A stretch of 64,000 nucleotides of DNA from JAXGPF01 sp964463985 (GTDB taxonomy: Bacteria; Verrucomicrobiota; Kiritimatiellia; JAAZAB01), in the NCBI GenBank assembly GCA_964463985.1, contig CAYXEK010000006.1, positions 1 through 64,000 on the forward strand, in the 5' to 3' direction. The notes beneath the pieces were generated by a model that worked only from the letters and a program-made list of their open reading frames with translations, was not told the origin of the DNA and made no database searches. The translations under genes and the position numbers were made by a program. The stretch's first letter is position 1. Each line of letters begins with the position of its first letter. Below are positions 46,529 through 53,549 of this stretch, in pieces.

Positions 46529-46548
46529 CAAGGTCAAAAATGATTTAA

Positions 46549-46866
46549 TTAACGGCGATACCCGCCGCGGGAGCCGCCGCCGCCACCGCCAAAATCGCCG
46601 CCGCGGGGGGCGCGTTCTTCGCGCGGACGGGCTTCATTGACCGTCAGCGGGCGGCCTTTGAAATCCTGACCGTTGTATTCGGCAACAGCCTTGGTAGCGT
46701 CATCCTTCGATGCCATTTCCACAAAGGCAAAGCCGCGTGACTTGTTCGTGAATTTGTCGACAATCAACGTGCAATCCGAAACCGTGCCCACCTTCTCGAA
46801 CAACTCGCGGATATCCGCCTCGCAAATGTCGAAAGGCAGATTTCCCACATACAACCTCGTACCCAT
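46549..46866 (-). CDS. RRM-domain glycine-rich RNA-binding protein
   Basis: A 105-residue protein: one RRM (about 1-80) with RNP2 LYVGNLPF and RNP1 KSRGFAFVEM, followed by an Arg/Gly-rich tail (GGDFGGGGGGSRGGYRR). Such small RNA-binding proteins act as RNA chaperones and are often cold-induced. GGAGGA lies 5 nt before the ATG. The leader contains two tandem hairpins (46906-46948), which could mediate temperature or auto-regulation. A strong terminator follows, so it is probably monocistronic. Confidence 0.95.
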   Translation of the reverse strand: MGTRLYVGNLPFDICEADIRELFEKVGTVSDCTLIVDKFTNKSRGFAFVEMASKDDATKAVAEYNGQDFKGRPLTVNEARPREERAPRGGDFGGGGGGSRGGYRR

Positions 46867-46905
46867 ACTGATCCTCCATGCGCCGCCGACGACCCGGTGA
46901 CTGTT

Positions 46906-46948
46906 CCCGACTTATTCGGGTTTCGAATGCCCAAACCCAGGGGGCATT
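46906..46948 (-). promoter_or_regulatory. Two-hairpin 5' leader of the RRM gene
   Basis: AATGCCC/GGGCATT (46926-46932 and 46942-46948, 9-nt loop) and CCCGA/TCGGG (46906-46910 and 46916-46920, 5-nt loop) lie 40-80 nt upstream of the RRM gene start. An alternative pairing (GGGTTT/AAACCC) spans both, so two structures could compete. The promoter is probably in the AT-rich stretch at about 46985-47030. Confidence 0.4.
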
Positions 46949-47094
46949 GGGCATCCACCATCTCACCAAACCGCACACTGACAGCTACTAATATGAAACT
47001 CTATCAACTTTCAACCGGGATGCAAGTTATTTTTTTATATTTTTTTCGGGAGAGCCGGCATCCAAAGTCCCGGGCAGCGTTAAAGCCATCCTTT

Positions 47095-47144
47095 CAAAAC
47101 GCAAAAAATCCGTTTTGGGGAAGGCCGGATGCCCCCCCGGCCTT
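47095..47144 (-). terminator. Hairpin pair downstream of the cupin gene
   Basis: AAGGCCGG/CCGGCCTT (47121-47128 and 47137-47144), then CAAAACG/CGTTTTG (47095-47101 and 47111-47117). A T-tract on the - strand (47108-47103) lies in the loop of the second. Placement 25 bp beyond the cupin stop suggests termination, but the T-tract is not in the ideal position. Confidence 0.4.
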
Positions 47145-47168
47145 GCTGACATGACTTCGGGAATTAAC

Positions 47169-47504
47169 TCAGGATGGTTTCTGGCGAATCATGATCAGCA
47201 GCATTTTAAAACGCTGCACGGCTCGCAAGGCATGCGGCACGCCCGCCGGCATGACGAACAATTCGCCGGCGCTGAGCGCGGCCGGCCGGCCGGCCAGCAA
47301 AATCTCCGCAGAACCTTCCAGCGCCTGGACCACGGCGTCAAACGGCGCCGTATGCTCGCTCAAGCCCTGGCCGCGATCGAAGGCAAACACTGTAATGGTG
47401 CCGGCCGGATGGTCCACCAGGGTTTTGCTGACCACCGCATCCGCGGCGTAATCAATGGCGCCCGCCAGATTAACGGCCCGCCCGGCGGGAATGTTGTTGG
47501 ACAT
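47169..47504 (-). CDS. Small cupin-domain protein
   Basis: A 111-residue single-domain cupin. Motif 1 is around GLSEHTAPFDAVVQALEG (one His and an Asp in place of the usual HxH) and motif 2 is GELFVMPAGVPHALRA, keeping Pro and His. Metal binding may be weakened. AAAGGCAG precedes the ATG at 47504; a longer in-frame extension through the tRNA gene is rejected. Function unknown; such proteins bind small ligands or act as simple isomerases/dioxygenases. Confidence 0.85.
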   Translation of the reverse strand: MSNNIPAGRAVNLAGAIDYAADAVVSKTLVDHPAGTITVFAFDRGQGLSEHTAPFDAVVQALEGSAEILLAGRPAALSAGELFVMPAGVPHALRAVQRFKMLLIMIRQKPS

Positions 47505-47620
47505 GGACTGCTGCCTTTGCGTTTTCCTGAATCCGCGCGGGATTTCAGCGCTGCGATGTGCTCCATCGCGGCGGCGCCGTTTCATGCCGGCGGCAGGATG
47601 TAATTCGACGGCGGCAAAAC

Positions 47621-47697
47621 TGGTGGAGGATAAGGGAGTCGAACCCTCGACCTCTTGAATGCCATTCAAGCGCTCTAGCCAACTGAGCTAATCCCCC
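47621..47697 (-). tRNA. tRNA-Ala (anticodon GGC)
   Basis: A 77-nt cloverleaf including an encoded CCA end. The acceptor stem GGGGGAT pairs with ATCCTCC and contains the G3:U70 wobble pair that identifies alanine tRNAs. The D arm is AGCTCAGTTGGCTAGAGC. The anticodon arm is CTTGA-ATGGCAT-TCAAG with anticodon GGC at 47663-47661. The T arm is GAGGGTTCGACTCC. The variable loop is AGGTC. It reads codons GCC and GCU. Confidence 0.97.
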
Positions 47698-47832
47698 GGC
47701 AAAAATTCATGCATTAATAGCACAACCCCGGCTGCGGCGCAATTGTTTTTTTCCAAACATGTCACATTTGAGCGCAATCGTGAGCAAGCCGGCAGCGCCT
47801 GGCTTCCGGCCGGCCGGCAGTTGATCTGGAAT

Positions 47833-47871
47833 GGCTTGCAGGCCAGGCGCTGCGCGCCTGGCCTGCAAGCC
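47833..47871. other. Perfect 18-bp hairpin with 3-nt loop
   Basis: GGCTTGCAGGCCAGGCGC, loop TGC, then the exact reverse complement. It lies between the tRNA-Ala gene and the stop of the DUF2059 gene, 41 bp beyond that stop on the - strand. No T-tract follows on either strand, so it is not a standard terminator. It could be a processing site, a REP-like element or a transcript stabiliser. Confidence 0.7.
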
Positions 47872-47912
47872 GGAAAATCAGCGTCCGGCAATGCAGCCTA
47901 TGGTCAGACTTT

Positions 47913-48425
47913 CTACTTCTGCTGCCCGGCCTCCATGGCCTCTTGCTTGAGTTCTTCGGTCATGGCCTGGATCTTCGGCATGATCTGCATCATTAGTTTC
48001 TGGCTGATTTCCATGGACCGCTTCATCAATTCCGGCTGCTTTTTCACGAATGCCTGGCCGGCCGGGGACTTGTAGAAGGCGACCGTGTCTTTCAGTTCCT
48101 GCTCCGTGAATGTTTCCGCGTAAAGCGCGATGTAATCGGCCTTCATCTTTTCCCAGCTCAATTCCCCGGCTATCATGTCCATCATCTTTTCCGTCTGGCG
48201 GGACACATTCGCCGGCATGTTCGTGGCGCCCGTTACCTGCTGCATTTTTTCCATTTGCGGCGGGATCATCCGCTTCACCATGGCAAAGGACTGCTCGACA
48301 GCATCCTGCATGTTCATCGCAGCCAGGAGTTCTTCCGCCAACGCGCGGCGTTGTGATTCCTGCGCGCCGGCAGCGGTCACGCCCGACACCACCAACACCA
48401 TCATTACGCCAGCCAATTTTCTCAT
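47913..48425 (-). CDS. DUF2059-family secreted protein
   Basis: A 170-residue protein. The N-terminal signal peptide (MRKLAGVMMVLVVSG to AAGAQ) has a cleavage site near residue 21. The mature part is helical and rich in Met, Gln, Glu and Lys. It contains the DUF2059 core YAETFTEQELKDTVAFYKSP followed by AGQAFVKK. It is therefore probably periplasmic. The family has no assigned function. GGGAG lies 6 nt before the ATG at 48425; the longer in-frame extension to 48590 has no support. Confidence 0.88.
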   Translation of the reverse strand: MRKLAGVMMVLVVSGVTAAGAQESQRRALAEELLAAMNMQDAVEQSFAMVKRMIPPQMEKMQQVTGATNMPANVSRQTEKMMDMIAGELSWEKMKADYIALYAETFTEQELKDTVAFYKSPAGQAFVKKQPELMKRSMEISQKLMMQIMPKIQAMTEELKQEAMEAGQQK

Positions 48426-48466
48426 GCCTGCTCCCTTCGTTGCGTTGGGCCGCATTGCGCGCCCGG

Positions 48467-49465
48467 TTAAAAGCCGTTGAATTCCATTACGGCATCTATC
48501 ATAGCGACAATATTTTCCACGGGCGTCCCGGCCTGGACATTGTGCACGGCATTGAAAACAAAGCCGCCGGTCGGGGCGAAGATATCGCACCGTTCCAGCA
48601 CTTCCCGGCGCACTTGGCCGGGCGTTCCGAAGGGAAGGGTCCTTTGAGTGTCAATGCCGCCTCCCCAGAAGACGATGCGATCACCGTAATTATCCTTCAA
48701 CCGGCGCGGGTCCATGCCCGCCGCTGAACACTGAACGGGGTTCACAATATCGAAGCCGGAATCAATGAAGTGCGGAATGAATTTTTCGACCGCACCGCAA
48801 GAGTGTTTGAAGGTCTTCCAGGCGGTATTTCCGTGAATCCATGCGTTGATCTTCCTGTAGTACGGAGCGTAAGGTTCCTCGTAGGTGTCCGTCGAACAGA
48901 AACTCGATGCCTGCGTGCCGAAATCCGTGCCGCAGACAAAGACAACATCCAGGGTGCGGGAGAGAACCGCGTGGACTTTTTCAAGATTCTGCAGCGCGAT
49001 TTCGCATTGCCTCGCAAAAACGGCATGGATGTAATCCTGCCGCGCAACCGTGGAGATATACCACTCCGCAACGTCGCGGATGCCCCTGGGATGCTTCAGG
49101 AACGGGGCGGGCACCAAAGCAATGTCGCCGAACGCAGTCCCGCCAATGCCGCCCACTACCGCGCGGGTTGACAATGCCAGCCGCTGCGCCTGCTCCTCAT
49201 ACCACTTCAGGTCGGCGGCGGACAGCAGGGTGAATTCCTCCAGGTTGTCTTCCGGATGCAGATTGTTGACATTTACGGGGTCCTGCCGGATGATCGCGTC
49301 GAAGAAAAAACTGCCGGCCGGCATGCGTCCTCTGGGAGGCACGCTCCGATCGCCTTGCGGATATATTAAAAGTCCGCCATCCCTGCCTTGACTCGTGTTG
49401 AAATGCCCGGAAACGAGCAACCCCGTCCCCATTATTCCATCGTTCCAATTTTCCATAGATGCCAC
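48467..49465 (-). CDS. Uroporphyrinogen decarboxylase-like protein, apparently 5'-truncated
   Basis: 332 residues from a GTG at 49465; the first ATG is at 49456. It matches the URO-D superfamily (non-heme members related to methylcobamide:CoM methyltransferases) in GGLLIYPQGDRSVPPRGRMP, then the SCGAVEKFIPHFIDSGFDIV segment with the Zn-type His-Cys, then FWGGGIDTQRTLPFGTP. Homologues normally have roughly 60-100 residues before the IYPQGD block that form the first barrel strands. Here the frame opens just before it. The upstream DNA starts an oppositely oriented gene 123 bp away. It is probably a degraded or truncated gene, but could be a short functional variant. Confidence 0.75.
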   Translation of the reverse strand: MASMENWNDGIMGTGLLVSGHFNTSQGRDGGLLIYPQGDRSVPPRGRMPAGSFFFDAIIRQDPVNVNNLHPEDNLEEFTLLSAADLKWYEEQAQRLALSTRAVVGGIGGTAFGDIALVPAPFLKHPRGIRDVAEWYISTVARQDYIHAVFARQCEIALQNLEKVHAVLSRTLDVVFVCGTDFGTQASSFCSTDTYEEPYAPYYRKINAWIHGNTAWKTFKHSCGAVEKFIPHFIDSGFDIVNPVQCSAAGMDPRRLKDNYGDRIVFWGGGIDTQRTLPFGTPGQVRREVLERCDIFAPTGGFVFNAVHNVQAGTPVENIVAMIDAVMEFNGF

Positions 49466-49588
49466 TGAAATGAAAACTTTGAAAAATTATCCTTTGCAAG
49501 CGCCGCCAAGCTTTATACAATAGATGGAGATTAAGGATCGGCATGGCTCGGCGGACGCAACAGCAAAAATGTCACCAGGAATACGGAC

Positions 49589-50116
49589 ATGAACAAATCC
49601 CACAACATTCATCTGCCGCGCGATCCGTTTGCATACATCGGCTTGTGGCAGATGCTGACTTTCGTGATGCTGTTGCTCCTGATCTGGGTCAATGAATTGC
49701 GCGATATTTCCGGATTTTACTTCGGCGAATCTCCGGATGAATCCACGCTGGTTCGCGGTTGCGTGCTGACGGCGGCAGTTTTGTTCACGGCAATCATTGC
49801 CGTGGGGAACACCTACGTCCAGCAAAAAAGGATTTTGAGCACCCTGATTTCCGTTTGCGCCAAGTGCCACCGGGTGCGCGTCAACGACAATTCATGGCAA
49901 TTGATCGAAGACTACATCAGCGACAATTCGCTGCTGTCATTTTCCCATGGCTTGTGTCCGGACTGCATGGCGGAAACCATACAGGATATCACGTCCATGA
50001 AAAGCGATGGCATAAACGCCGTCAATTCCCATGTAGACTCGGACAGCCGCAAGACGGGCGAACACGGGCATGGCAAAACCGCGTCTGCGGATCATCCCGC
50101 CACCAAGCCGGCATAG
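49589..50116 (+). CDS. Membrane protein with two TM segments and CxxC...FSHxxCPDC domain
   Basis: A 175-residue protein. TM1 is about 18-36 (IGLWQMLTFVMLLLLIWV), a short loop follows, and TM2 is about 57-74. The cytoplasmic part has SVCAKCHRVRVNDNSW, a helix, and SFSHGLCPDCMAE, the same putative zinc module that ends the response regulator at 21416. The last 40 residues are polar and low-complexity. There is no receiver or kinase domain. It looks like a membrane-attached version of the same signalling module. Its 3' end overlaps the convergent enolase-superfamily gene by 25 bp. Function unknown. Confidence 0.8.
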   Translation: MNKSHNIHLPRDPFAYIGLWQMLTFVMLLLLIWVNELRDISGFYFGESPDESTLVRGCVLTAAVLFTAIIAVGNTYVQQKRILSTLISVCAKCHRVRVNDNSWQLIEDYISDNSLLSFSHGLCPDCMAETIQDITSMKSDGINAVNSHVDSDSRKTGEHGHGKTASADHPATKPA

Positions 50117-51384
50117 TGCGGGCTGGCCATCAAGATGCCGCCGCTGCGTGCATAAAAATCATCGTCAAGGTTGAATACGCCGCCCACCGGGACGGTCCAG
50201 GGCGCGCCGGAGCAGGGATGGCGCCGGGTCATATTGTTCCAGTCGCGGTAATTCTGATGCCCGTTGGTTTCCAGCACGCCGATGGTCATTCCGGGCAACG
50301 GCGCCAGACGGGCCGCAACGTTTTTGTTCCAATCCACCAGCAGGGGATTGACGGTCAAATCGGCGCAAAAGCAGGGCACATGGCGTTCTGCCGCAAGCCG
50401 GGCGATCCGCAAGCTCATGCTCAAGGTCTTGGCAATCGGTTTCAGGGCGATGGCGCCGTATCCCATATCCATCCGGCGGCGCGCGTCCTCGGCGGAATGG
50501 GCGCTTTCATCGGCCGCCAGCCTCACGGGCAAATCGCGCACATCCGTCTCCAATTCCTCGGGAAACGGCTCTTCCAGCAGGACGATTCTTTCCAGGGCGC
50601 CGATTTTGGATGCATGGTCCAGCAACCGGCGCAGACGGTCCTTGCTGTCATACCGGCCGTTGGCGTCCAGGTAATACGGGATGCGGCCGTCTTGAGTATG
50701 CGGTGTTTGCAAATCCTTCAATGCACCGTGGATTTCAGCCAGGCGCCGCTTGTCCCACGCCAGCATTTTGCCGCGGTCGCCGTCGCCGTCCGGGTCGCAG
50801 CCGATTTTGATCTTGAAGAAGAAAAAGCCCTCCTGCAGCGTCCGTTGAATTTCCGGCATTCCGACGCCGTAGGACAGCAACGGAATGCAGGCAACCTGCG
50901 CGTGCCGGGTGGACAGAGCGGGGCGGAATTCCGCCGGGATCATGGCATCAAAATCCCGGCAGCCATTGACGGCAGCGTATAGCTGCCAGGCGGCATTGTC
51001 CACGGCCACCAGTGAATTCAACGCGAAAGTCAAACGCAAATCCGGGCGGCCGCTTAATTTTTGGCCATAGGCATGGGTCTCCGGCAGCAGGCGATCCAGC
51101 AGGTCGAGCGGCGTGTCGAAAGACATGCCGGCGGCGCGCCGCAAGGCGAAGGCGGTCATCATATACATGAGGCAGTTGCCTGCCGCTTCTGAATGGGCGG
51201 TGAACACGGCGGCGTCGGACCAGAGGATGCTTTGCGTACCCAGCCCCACCCCGTTGTGCCCGGAGTCATCCGCCAGGCGCGCGACGGACTGCCAGATTTC
51301 GCGCATGTACCCGCCCTTGAATCCGAATGGCGCCCGCAATGGTTCGCGTTCAAAATTGTCCGCGGCATGTTTAATGGTTATCAT
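50092..51384 (-). CDS. Mandelate racemase/muconate lactonizing enzyme (enolase superfamily)
   Basis: A 430-residue enolase-superfamily enzyme. The catalytic barrel has KIKIG (Lys base), the metal ligands Asp in YYLDANGRYD, Glu in VLLEEPFPEE and Asp/Glu in LAADESAHS, and a C-terminal block CADLTVNPLLVDWNK. Dehydration or racemisation of a sugar acid is likely. The ATG at 51384 is preferred over TTG 51399 because AAGGA lies 6 nt upstream. It follows the Gfo/Idh/MocA oxidoreductase gene by 11 bp, an operon suggesting a sugar-acid catabolic step. The substrate is not deducible. Confidence 0.88.
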   Translation of the reverse strand: MITIKHAADNFEREPLRAPFGFKGGYMREIWQSVARLADDSGHNGVGLGTQSILWSDAAVFTAHSEAAGNCLMYMMTAFALRRAAGMSFDTPLDLLDRLLPETHAYGQKLSGRPDLRLTFALNSLVAVDNAAWQLYAAVNGCRDFDAMIPAEFRPALSTRHAQVACIPLLSYGVGMPEIQRTLQEGFFFFKIKIGCDPDGDGDRGKMLAWDKRRLAEIHGALKDLQTPHTQDGRIPYYLDANGRYDSKDRLRRLLDHASKIGALERIVLLEEPFPEELETDVRDLPVRLAADESAHSAEDARRRMDMGYGAIALKPIAKTLSMSLRIARLAAERHVPCFCADLTVNPLLVDWNKNVAARLAPLPGMTIGVLETNGHQNYRDWNNMTRRHPCSGAPWTVPVGGVFNLDDDFYARSGGILMASPHYAGLVAG

Positions 51385-51395
51385 TTTGATCCTTG

Positions 51396-52316
51396 TCAAC
51401 GCTTGGCGTAAAATTTTTCAAATGCGCCGCCGTCAAAACCCGGATCATCCACGGGGATTTCCGCCAGTTTCACCTCGATGCCGCCGCGGGCGCGCGACAG
51501 GCGGCCGGCCAGCATGATCTGCACCGACTCCGCCAGCGCCGGCACATCCGCCAGGGCATTGGGCTTGTTTTCCAGCCGGTCGAGCACCTGGTCCAGCAGG
51601 GCCCCGTAAATCCGGCCGGTATTGACGGTGAACTGGAAAGTGGTCTTGGTGGTCATGATGGTGGCCGTGAAAGGGTGCCAGACTTCGTGGAAATTGTTGT
51701 AAACGGCGGTCACCCCGGAAGCAAACCGCACGAAAAAGGTTTCACACCGGCGTCCGTCCGCCTCGCCGCTGCCCACGCAGCGGCAGGCCACCGCGCCGGT
51801 ACCTACCAGCCCGCCGATCAGTTCCACCACGTGAATGCCGTAGTTGAATTCATCCGTGCCCACGGTGCCGATAACGCTGACGATGCGGCCGCGCTCCGCT
51901 TCCGGCTTGGCCAGGAAAGCGCGCGCCTCGTCGCAATACCGCAGGGAGGAACTGCCCAGGACCACGGCGCCCTGCCGCGTCCAGTCTTCCAATCTGCGGC
52001 AATCGGCCAGCGAACCCACGATCGGCTTGTCAATGAACACCGGCTTGCCTTTTTTGACGAACGGCTCGGCCAGGCGCAGGTGCTGCGCCCAGTTGCAGCT
52101 ATGAATGAATCCCACATCCACGCAATCGGCCAACTCCTCCAGGGTGCGGCAGCGCTTTTCCAACTGGAAATCAGCGATAAACTTGTCAATTGCCGCGTCA
52201 TCGCGGATGCCGTCATTGTACATGGCGGCATAGCGGGCGCGCGCGCCCGCATGCAGATACTTGGCGAAAGTGCCAAAATGCGAAGTGTCCGGATTGATTG
52301 CGCCGATTCTGATCAT
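51396..52316 (-). CDS. Gfo/Idh/MocA-family oxidoreductase
   Basis: A 306-residue NAD(P)-dependent dehydrogenase. The N-terminal Rossmann segment is IRIGAINPDTSHFGTFA, without the usual GxGxxG. DVGFIHSCNWAQHLRLAEPF leads to the conserved Lys in KPVFIDKPIVGS (EKP-type motif, here D-K-P). The C-terminal sheet domain includes GIHVVELIGGLVG with a catalytic His. The missing glycine motif is unusual and may mean altered cofactor binding. Probably co-transcribed with the downstream enolase-superfamily gene. Confidence 0.85.
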   Translation of the reverse strand: MIRIGAINPDTSHFGTFAKYLHAGARARYAAMYNDGIRDDAAIDKFIADFQLEKRCRTLEELADCVDVGFIHSCNWAQHLRLAEPFVKKGKPVFIDKPIVGSLADCRRLEDWTRQGAVVLGSSSLRYCDEARAFLAKPEAERGRIVSVIGTVGTDEFNYGIHVVELIGGLVGTGAVACRCVGSGEADGRRCETFFVRFASGVTAVYNNFHEVWHPFTATIMTTKTTFQFTVNTGRIYGALLDQVLDRLENKPNALADVPALAESVQIMLAGRLSRARGGIEVKLAEIPVDDPGFDGGAFEKFYAKR

Positions 52317-52362
52317 GACTGCCTTTCCGCCGGCCTTACCGGCAATAAAAGTGTTCGGTGTT

Positions 52363-53391
52363 TCAGAGCCCCTCTGTGCCGCTGTGCCTTTGATCCTTTG
52401 CCCCTTTGTGCCGCTGCGCCTGCGATTGCGCCTGCCCGTCCGGCCCCAGGGCGGCGCGCGTCAGAGCGCGCGATTGCAACACAACATCCGCGGTGCGGAA
52501 ATGGCATTTGGCATTTTGAACCAATGCGGCCGGGCCGTGCTTGTCCGCCAACTCGCCCGCGGCGGCGACCACGGCGGCGGATGCGCCTTTGGGGAATTTG
52601 ACGCCGGCCTTTTCGCCCATTTCCCGCAGCGCGGCCAGAAAATCCGCCCGCGCCAGGATGGATGCGGCGGCCACCGCCGGATCGGATTCGGCGCGGTGCC
52701 GCTGTTCCAGTTTGATTTTCCGTCCCTTGCCCATCAAAGCGCGCAACACCTGCTGCTGGCTGCCGAACTGGTCGGAAACCGCGCGCGGGCAATCCGGAAT
52801 GACTGTCAACAGGTTTTCGATGGCGCGGGCATGGCCCCATGCCAGAATGAGGTTTACGCTCCGCATTTTGGCATACAGGCGGTTATAAGCCGACGGCCCG
52901 ATGCGCACCAGGCTGTAGCGCCGGCCCAGCAGTTGCCGGAGGTCGCGCGCGATTTCCAGCAGGCGCTTGTCGCTGGTGATGTTCTTGCTGTCGCGCACGC
53001 CCATGTCCTGCATCTTTTCGGCCAATGACTTGTCGGCGTAAGCCGCGGCAATCACCAGCGGACCGAAAAAGTCGCCTTTCCCGCTTTCATCCACGCCCAG
53101 GTGCGGCTGGTAATGCGCGGCGTCCAGAATTTTTTCGTAGCCGATGCGGACGGCGCCCAACACCTGCGGTTCCAGGACAAACTGGACAAAATCCGCGGCT
53201 TTTTTGCCCTGCACCAGGCATTTGCCGCTGTTGTACAACGCCACGCGGCAACCATCGGCATCGGCGGCCGCCTGGGTATATTCCATGGTTACCGGCCGAT
53301 AATTGCCGCTGCGCATGATTTCCATCAGCAGAATTTGCTGGGATTCATCCAGTTTGAAGGTAAAAGATGTCGCGGGCTTGTCGGGTGTCAT
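52363..53391 (-). CDS. rnhC: Ribonuclease HIII
   Basis: Cleaves the RNA strand of RNA-DNA hybrids. The protein is 342 residues. An N-terminal TBP-like substrate-binding domain (about 1-90) is followed by the catalytic core starting GVDESGKGDFFGPLV (the Asp-Glu pair typical of RNase HIII), then VRDSKNITSDKRL and HRAESDPAVAAASILARADF. The last 20 or so residues (AQSQAQRHKGAKDQRHSG) are translated from a family A repeat at 52365-52425 and are surely not part of the conserved enzyme. Confidence 0.94.
   Translation of the reverse strand: MTPDKPATSFTFKLDESQQILLMEIMRSGNYRPVTMEYTQAAADADGCRVALYNSGKCLVQGKKAADFVQFVLEPQVLGAVRIGYEKILDAAHYQPHLGVDESGKGDFFGPLVIAAAYADKSLAEKMQDMGVRDSKNITSDKRLLEIARDLRQLLGRRYSLVRIGPSAYNRLYAKMRSVNLILAWGHARAIENLLTVIPDCPRAVSDQFGSQQQVLRALMGKGRKIKLEQRHRAESDPAVAAASILARADFLAALREMGEKAGVKFPKGASAAVVAAAGELADKHGPAALVQNAKCHFRTADVVLQSRALTRAALGPDGQAQSQAQRHKGAKDQRHSGTEGL
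52365..52425. repeat. Dispersed repeat family A copy inside the 3' end of rnhC
   Basis: Words CTCTGTGCCGCTGTGCCTTT and TTTGCCCCTTTGTGCCGCTG. On the - strand they read as GGCACAAAGGGGCAAAGG, like 8200-8235. The rnhC stop codon (52363) lies at its edge. Confidence 0.65.
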
Positions 53392-53414
53392 TGCCTGTCA
53401 ATGCCTTGGAAGTA

Positions 53415-53535
53415 TGCGTGGTGTGTGAGTGTGGGCATGGGAAAAGATACGGATGCGTGATGCGCGGGGACGGGATGCGGATTCCTCTGCATCCCTATGT
53501 GCATCTTGTGCTTCTTGTGGCAAATCTCCGCCTCT
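53415..53535. repeat. Family B and family A repeats between rnhC and fucI
   Basis: GTGTGTGAGTGTGGGCATGG (from about 53421) is family B in G/T orientation. CATCTTGTGCTTCTTGTGGC (from about 53502) is family A. The gap 53392-53549 contains nothing else recognisable. Confidence 0.55.
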
Positions 53536-53549
53536 GTCGAGTTCAAAAC

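Noticed and set aside
46900..46950. tRNA-like or SRP RNA-like element upstream of the RRM gene
   Set aside because: A T-arm-like hairpin is present, but no acceptor or anticodon arm and no SRP core motif. Treated as an mRNA leader instead.
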